From: Streptomyces sp. NBC_00554
GTDB taxonomy: Bacteria > Actinomycetota > Actinomycetes > Streptomycetales > Streptomycetaceae
Assembly (NCBI RefSeq): GCF_041431135.1
Contig: NZ_CP107799.1
Coordinates: 8,944,501-9,008,500 of the forward strand
Length of the DNA stretch: 64,000 bases
Direction: 5' to 3'
Below are positions 59,796 to 64,000 of this stretch, one piece after another. The position numbers were made by a program, and so were the translations under genes. Each line of letters begins with the position of its first letter. The first letter of the stretch is position 1. The notes beneath the pieces are model-generated. The model was not told where the DNA came from, did not search any database, and saw only the letters and a program-made list of their open reading frames with translations.

Positions 59796-59931
59796 CCCAG
59801 CCTCCCCATTGCTACATCCGTCGGCGCACCCTAATGCGACCGGAAGGCCCTTGTCACGAGGCCCAAGTACACGCGGAGCTGCAGCTATCCGGCTGGACAG
59901 GGGCGAATCGACCTTCCGGGGCGGTCGCGGG

Positions 59932-60246
59932 TCACACGGCGGGTAGTCCGAGCAGCGTCCGCGCCACTGTCTGCGGCGACTCGTCACGTTCCCGCGCGAG
60001 GGCGATGACGGCCCGGCAGGCCAGCTCGTTCACACCGAACGACAGTGCCTCCGGCGACACCCAGGCCGCGGCCTCCTCGATCTGGTCCTGATCGTCCTCC
60101 GCGCACGCCGACACGTACACAGCGGCCGCCTCGAACAAGTTGTGCGTACTTTTCTCCGGCCGTCGTATCGCGGGCTGCCCTTCCTCGGGCCGCTCGGCCG
60201 TCTTCTTGCGCCACGTCTTGCGGAGTCTGCCGAACATACCGGACAT
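59932..60246 (-). CDS. Conserved hypothetical protein, 104 residues
   Basis: ATG at 60246 with GGGGAAGG 8 nt upstream. A basic N-terminus (GMFGRLRKTWRKKTAERPEEG) is followed by a helical domain (NLFEAAAVYVSACAEDDQDQ, EALSFGVNELACRAVIALARERDESPQTVARTLLGLP). No known family. The last helix-rich part could be a protein-interaction module. It is divergent from the MpaB-like gene. Confidence 0.7.
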   Translation of the reverse strand: MSGMFGRLRKTWRKKTAERPEEGQPAIRRPEKSTHNLFEAAAVYVSACAEDDQDQIEEAAAWVSPEALSFGVNELACRAVIALARERDESPQTVARTLLGLPAV

Positions 60247-60351
60247 CTGGCCGCCTTCCCCCTGTGGAGCCCGTACGGGCAGTAGCTCATCGGTCAACTA
60301 ATGCTACTCAACGTAGAGTTGGAGCCTCGGCGGCAGAAGGGGGTCGGCCCG

Positions 60352-61251
60352 GTGAAGCGCTACGAGCGACTCGAACGGATCCGGCGAATGGACCCGGTGG
60401 CGGACGCGTCGAAGATCTACCGGCTCACCGCCACGTACGAGTTCCCCTGGGACTTCACCCGAGCTCTGGAACTGGCTCTCTACCGCACCTACGCCGTTCC
60501 CAGTATCGGCCGGCTGCTCGCCGAGACGGCGGAGCTCACCGACCGCGCTCAGAAGCGCTACGACGACACCGTGCTGCTCCTCGACACCGTGGTCGAGCAC
60601 GGCTTCGACGGGGACGAGGGCAGAACCGCGATCCGCCGGATCAACGAGATGCACCGCAGCTACGACATCAGCAATGAAGACATGCGGTACGTGCTCTGCA
60701 CGTTCGTGGTGATGCCCAAACGCTGGACCGACCTCTACGGGTGGCGCAGGATGTCGCGGCACGAGATCGTCGCGTCCAGCGTGTACTACCGCACGCTGGG
60801 GCGGCACATGGGCATCAAGGACACTCCGGAGGCTTATGAGGACTTCGAGACCTGTCTCGACGCCTACGAAGAGGCCCATTTCGGATGGGACGAGAGCGCG
60901 CGCCGAGTCTCCGACGCGACCCTGTCGCTGATGACCTCCTGGTACCCGCGCCCACTCGCGCCGCTGTTGCGGGTGTCGACGCTCGCCTTGCTCGACGAGC
61001 CGCTGCTGCAAGCCTTCCGGTACAAGCCTCCAGGTGCCGCCACGCGCGCGCTGGTCCGCCGCGTGGTGCGGATGCGCGGGCGTCTGGTGCGCCTGATGTC
61101 GCCGCGCCGCGCCCCGCACTTCGCGCGGCAGAACTGGGAGATCAAGGGCTATCCCGACGGCTACCGCGTCACCGAGCTGGGCACCCGTCCGGTGCCCGGC
61201 GTGCGGGGCTGCCCCGCCTCACCGGCCTCGCCCGCCGCTCCTGTCGAGTGA
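60352..61251 (+). CDS. Oxygenase MpaB family protein (DUF2236)
   Basis: 299 residues from the GTG at 60352, with AAGGGGG 8 nt upstream; the ATG at 60301 is an alternative. Largely helical, with YEFPWDFTRALELALYRTYAV, LCTFVVMPKRWTDLYGWRRM and ESARRVSDATLSLMTSWYPRPL. These fit the MpaB/latex-clearing-protein superfamily of heme-binding oxygenases. Reaction unknown. Its last 33 bp overlap the 3' end of the convergent PadR gene. Confidence 0.8.
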   Translation: MKRYERLERIRRMDPVADASKIYRLTATYEFPWDFTRALELALYRTYAVPSIGRLLAETAELTDRAQKRYDDTVLLLDTVVEHGFDGDEGRTAIRRINEMHRSYDISNEDMRYVLCTFVVMPKRWTDLYGWRRMSRHEIVASSVYYRTLGRHMGIKDTPEAYEDFETCLDAYEEAHFGWDESARRVSDATLSLMTSWYPRPLAPLLRVSTLALLDEPLLQAFRYKPPGAATRALVRRVVRMRGRLVRLMSPRRAPHFARQNWEIKGYPDGYRVTELGTRPVPGVRGCPASPASPAAPVE

Positions 61252-61761
61252 GTCGATGGTGGTCCGCAGCCAGGCCAGTTCGGCCCGGCTGGTGGCCCGC
61301 GCGATCGTGAGGATGCCACGCCGGAAGGGGTCGTCCAACTCCTCGGCACGCAGCGGCCTGTCACCGTCGTAGAAGAAGCTCGCGGGCTCCTCCAGGAAGG
61401 TGAGCCTGCGCCGCAGCACGATGGCCTGCGCCACCGGGTCTTCCAGATGCCTGAGGAAGGCGAGCACCGTGAACCAGCGGTTCTCGTCGGTGATGTCGCG
61501 CCGCACCGGCTCCGCGAGCATGCGACGCAACTCGCCTCTGCCCTCCTCCGTGAGCGTCAGGACATGACGTGGGGCCGCCACGGAGCCGGGCTGGGTGGCC
61601 CGCGCCAGCAGGCCGGCCTTCTCCAGGCGCTTGATCGCGGGATACAGCGTGCTCTCGGCCACGGGCTTCACATGGCCTGTCAGTGCGGTGATGCGCTTGC
61701 GCAGCTCATAGCCGTGCAGCGGGGCGTCGCACAGGAAACCAAGGATGGCCAGCTCGAGCAT
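61219..61761 (-). CDS. PadR family transcriptional regulator
   Basis: 180 residues. The PadR winged helix (LELAILGFLCDAPLHGYELRKRI ... ESTLYPAIKRLEKAGLLA) is followed by a helical Vir_act_alpha_C-type dimer domain. The ATG at 61761 begins directly with the conserved MLELAILGFL; 61797 is a poorer start. A perfect palindrome 42 bp upstream is its probable operator. It is divergent from the hydrolase gene at 61871, so it should control both. Its tail overlaps the MpaB gene. Confidence 0.9.
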   Translation of the reverse strand: MLELAILGFLCDAPLHGYELRKRITALTGHVKPVAESTLYPAIKRLEKAGLLARATQPGSVAAPRHVLTLTEEGRGELRRMLAEPVRRDITDENRWFTVLAFLRHLEDPVAQAIVLRRRLTFLEEPASFFYDGDRPLRAEELDDPFRRGILTIARATSRAELAWLRTTIDSLDRSGGRGR

Positions 61762-61802
61762 GCTCACATTCTGCCGCACACTCGCTGTACATCGCATCTT
61801 CT

Positions 61803-61822
61803 ATACATCGGTTCCGATGTAT
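61803..61822. promoter_or_regulatory. Perfect palindrome, probable PadR operator
   Basis: ATACATCGG-TT-CCGATGTAT, 9-bp arms, lies midway between the divergent PadR and hydrolase genes. It contains the ACAT-N8-ATGT spacing of known PadR sites. A related half-site TACATCG occurs at 61789-61795. Confidence 0.75.
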
Positions 61823-61870
61823 TCTCCTGAAGCCGCGAGGAACGATGACGTGACACATGAGGAGAGTGCG

Positions 61871-62629
61871 ATGAAGCAGGCCGAGTTCGACGGCAAGGGA
61901 AGCCACATCCGTTGGACGGAGACGACGGGCGCCGAACCGGCACGCGTGTACGTCCATGGGCTGGGAGCCGCATCGACCGTCTACAACGCGCACATCGCGG
62001 CCCGGCCCGAACTGGCGGGCCGCCGGACCCTGTTCGTCGACCTGCCAGGCCACGGCATCAGCGACAGGCCCGCGGACTTCGGCTACACACTGGAGGATCA
62101 CGCCGACGCGCTGGCGGCGGTTCTGGACGCCGCCCACCTCATCGGGGTGGAACTCGTCGCGCACAGCATGGGCGGCGCCGTCGCCATCGTGCTCGCCCAC
62201 CGGCGACCCGACCTCGTCTCACGGCTGGTCCTCACGGAGGCCAACCTCGACCCGCACCCCCCGGTCAAGGCCGGCAGCAGCGGCATCGCCTCGTACGAGG
62301 AGGACGACTACGTCGAAAACGGCGGCCACGCGCGCGTGCTCGACAAGGTCGGCCCCTCCTGGGCGGCCACCATGCGCCTCGCCGACCCCCGTGCCCTGCA
62401 CCGCACGGCGACCGGACTCATACGCGGCACGAACCCCACGATGCGCCACATGCTCCGGGAGCTGACGGCGGACCGCGTCTACCTCCAGGGCGAGCTGAGC
62501 GGCGAACTCCCGGGCAAGGAAGGTCTGGAGGCGGCCGGTGTACGGGTGGTGACCGTGCCCGGCGCCGGGCACAACGTCATGTTCGACAACCCCGACGCCT
62601 TCGTGGCGGAGGTCGCCGGAAGGGCCTGA
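61871..62629 (+). CDS. Alpha/beta-hydrolase
   Basis: 252 residues with GAGGAG 8 nt before the ATG. VHGLGAASTVYNAHIA gives the oxyanion HG motif, VAHSMGGAVA the nucleophile Ser in AHSMG, and VPGAGHNVMFD the catalytic His. Likely an esterase or C-C hydrolase; substrate unknown. Divergence from PadR through a perfect palindrome suggests it is induced by the PadR ligand. Confidence 0.9.
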   Translation: MKQAEFDGKGSHIRWTETTGAEPARVYVHGLGAASTVYNAHIAARPELAGRRTLFVDLPGHGISDRPADFGYTLEDHADALAAVLDAAHLIGVELVAHSMGGAVAIVLAHRRPDLVSRLVLTEANLDPHPPVKAGSSGIASYEEDDYVENGGHARVLDKVGPSWAATMRLADPRALHRTATGLIRGTNPTMRHMLRELTADRVYLQGELSGELPGKEGLEAAGVRVVTVPGAGHNVMFDNPDAFVAEVAGRA

Positions 62630-62633
62630 GGCG

Positions 62634-63233
62634 TCAGCCGCGGCGTACGGCCAGCGCGAGGAAGCGGGCGTCCTCGTCGACGTACGAGGTCATGTCCCAG
62701 CCGGAGCCGGCCAGCAGGGGGCGGAGGTTGGCCTCGTCGCGCAGGTCCTCCGGAGTGATCCGCCGACCCTGGCGGGCCGCGAGCGCCGCCCGGCCGATCG
62801 GGTGGAAGAGCGCCAGAGTCCCGCCGGGCCGTACGACTCGTGCCAACTCGCGCAGGTTTTCGGCGGGGTTCGGCAGATGGGCGATGAGTCCGGCCCCGAA
62901 CACGGCGTCCAGTGACTGGGCGCGCAACGGCAGCGCGGCGACGTCGGCGAGCAGCAACTGTCCCTCGCGGTCCCGTCCTGCCCGTACGGCGGCCTCCAGC
63001 ATGGCCGGGGTCAGATCGGCCCCGAGCACCACTCCGGAGGGCCCTACAGCCGCTCGCAGCGGCGGCAGGGCGCGCCCGGTGCCGCAGCCCGCGTCGAGGA
63101 CCCGGTCGCCCTTGCGCAGCCCGATTTCGGCGACCGCTGCGGCGTACGCGGGGCCGTCGTCGGGGAACCGGGTGTCCCAGTCCGCCGCGCGCGCCCCGAA
63201 GAAATCCTGGACATGTGTGTGGTGGTCGCTCAT
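62634..63233 (-). CDS. SAM-dependent methyltransferase
   Basis: 199 residues, class I fold. Motif I is VLDAGCGTGRAL; ADLTPAMLEAA follows, then DAVFGAGLIAHLPNPAENL and RVVRPGGTLALFHP. The acceptor is unknown. The ATG at 63233 (MSDHHTHVQDFFG) matches common N-termini, with the ATG 9 nt upstream as alternative. It is convergent with the hydrolase gene, 4 bp apart. Confidence 0.88.
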   Translation of the reverse strand: MSDHHTHVQDFFGARAADWDTRFPDDGPAYAAAVAEIGLRKGDRVLDAGCGTGRALPPLRAAVGPSGVVLGADLTPAMLEAAVRAGRDREGQLLLADVAALPLRAQSLDAVFGAGLIAHLPNPAENLRELARVVRPGGTLALFHPIGRAALAARQGRRITPEDLRDEANLRPLLAGSGWDMTSYVDEDARFLALAVRRG

Positions 63234-63385
63234 GTTCCGCATGATCCCTCACCGACACGAAGTACGACGCGGCGCACATGTTCGAGCGGGCCGCGATCGT
63301 TCAGTTGCACCTTTCCGTCATATTTCAACACCTTTCGAAATGCGCCCCCGTTGTGCGCCCCTGCCCGGACTAGCGTCCCTGAGCC

Positions 63386-64000
63386 ATGGGACACCTGGAC
63401 CACGCAGCCTTCGGCTGGCTGACCCCCGTGCTGTCGTACGCGATGGCCTGCATCGGCGCTGCCCTCGGGCTGCGCTGCACCGTCCGCGCACTCGGCGCCA
63501 CCGGCCGGTCGCGCCGCAACTGGCTCCTCACCGCGGCCTCCGCGATCGGCACCGGCATCTGGACGATGCACTTCGTGGCCATGCTGGGCTTCAGCGTCAC
63601 CGGTACGGAAATGCGCTACAACGTGCCGTTGACCATCCTCAGCCTGCTCGTCGCCATGGTCGTCGTCGGCGCGGGCGTCTTCGCCGTCGGCTACGGCCGC
63701 GACCGGGGCCGAGCCCTTGTCCTCGGCGGGCTCACCACAGGGCTGGGCGTCGCGAGCATGCACTACCTGGGCATGGTCGCGTTGCGGCTGCACGGCGACG
63801 TGCACTACGACCCGGCGCTCGTCGGGCTCTCCGTCGCGATCGCCGTGGTCGCGGCGACCGCGGCCCTGTGGGCGGCACTCAACATCAAGTCGCCGGTAGC
63901 CGTCGCCGTCGCCTCCCTCGTCATGGGAGGGGCCGTGAGCAGCATGCACTACACCGGAATGATGGCGGTGAGCGTGCGCGTCAGCCCCTCCGGCGAGGTT
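63386..64000 (+). CDS. MHYT-domain membrane protein, N-terminal part (runs off the window)
   Basis: 205 residues visible, open to the end. Six or seven membrane helices carry the three family motifs WTMHFVAML, ASMHYLGM and SSMHYTGMM. MHYT domains are proposed to bind copper and sense oxygen, CO or NO, often fused to GGDEF/EAL or HTH domains; the C-terminal output, if any, lies outside. There is no Shine-Dalgarno; TAGCGT (63371-63376) sits 9 nt before the ATG, suggesting a nearly leaderless mRNA. Confidence 0.9.
   Translation, partial: MGHLDHAAFGWLTPVLSYAMACIGAALGLRCTVRALGATGRSRRNWLLTAASAIGTGIWTMHFVAMLGFSVTGTEMRYNVPLTILSLLVAMVVVGAGVFAVGYGRDRGRALVLGGLTTGLGVASMHYLGMVALRLHGDVHYDPALVGLSVAIAVVAATAALWAALNIKSPVAVAVASLVMGGAVSSMHYTGMMAVSVRVSPSGEV

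Noticed and set aside
1..64000. tRNA or rRNA genes
   Set aside because: No cloverleaf with GGTTCGAATCC-like T arm or rRNA-like stretch was recognised while reading; small RNAs cannot be excluded by eye.

Overview
The window is a stretch of Streptomyces chromosome. It is very GC-rich with strong third-position GC bias. It carries the RppA/CYP158-type pigment genes, the MurT-GatD pair, DDAH-ornithine aminotransferase, and the dispersed intergenic repeats (GCGGGGAACTGCGCGAC type) common in that genus. From memory, the gene order resembles the S. coelicolor region from xylA to the urease operon (roughly SCO1169-SCO1236), here read in the opposite direction; this was not checked by alignment. No rRNA, tRNA, CRISPR, IS element, integrase or prophage gene was found. 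It looks like conserved, vertically inherited chromosome with small accessory repeats.

Layout. 1-3410: end of a urease operon (ureC partial, ureF, ureG, ureD) with a repeat-filled gap between ureF and ureG. 3557-9963: secreted tripeptidyl-peptidase-like hydrolase, SDR epimerase, PlsC acyltransferase, rocD-ddaH and an Lrp/AsnC regulator. 10109-14355: LytTR response regulator, small membrane protein, sodium/solute symporter and LytS-type kinase, apparently one operon, with a tandem-repeat array before the kinase. 14359-18303: small membrane protein, Ser/Thr kinase and an adjacent PASTA lipoprotein. 18464-23457: CtaG, phosphofructokinase, GatD, MurT, peptide deformylase. 23601-29594: TetR regulator divergent from an acyl-CoA dehydrogenase, then the operon rppA, CYP158A-like P450 and a cupin (tetrahydroxynaphthalene to flaviolin chemistry), then a TenA/PqqC-fold protein.

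29620-38147: semialdehyde dehydrogenase, Nudix hydrolase, ATP-dependent DNA ligase (LigB type), a CPYC flavoprotein divergent from an XRE-cupin regulator, and a translationally coupled trio of quinone oxidoreductase and two acyl-CoA dehydrogenase subunits. 38354-45925: secreted phosphodiesterase-like protein, 64-residue membrane protein, NAGPA-type glycosidase, a GAF regulator/aldehyde dehydrogenase/DUF779 operon, Tat-exported amidase and acetamidase/formamidase. 46282-50340: xylose genes (xylB-xylR divergent from xylA). 50533-64000: membrane protein with a Cys-rich ectodomain, secreted phytase-like esterase, SNF2 helicase with a coupled SWIM zinc-finger partner, desaturase, small hypotheticals, MpaB-like oxygenase, PadR regulator with a perfect palindrome divergent from a hydrolase, methyltransferase, and the start of an MHYT membrane sensor.

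The least explained structure is at 12960-13149. The whole gap between symporter and kinase consists of six degenerate 31-32 bp repeats. Most units carry a start codon plus a ribosome-binding-like sequence, and they form a chain of tiny ORFs coupled stop-to-start into the kinase. Other second-look items are a PASTA domain carried on a lipoprotein separate from its neighbouring kinase, hairpins that sit on or beside ribosome-binding sites, and several clean operator palindromes.
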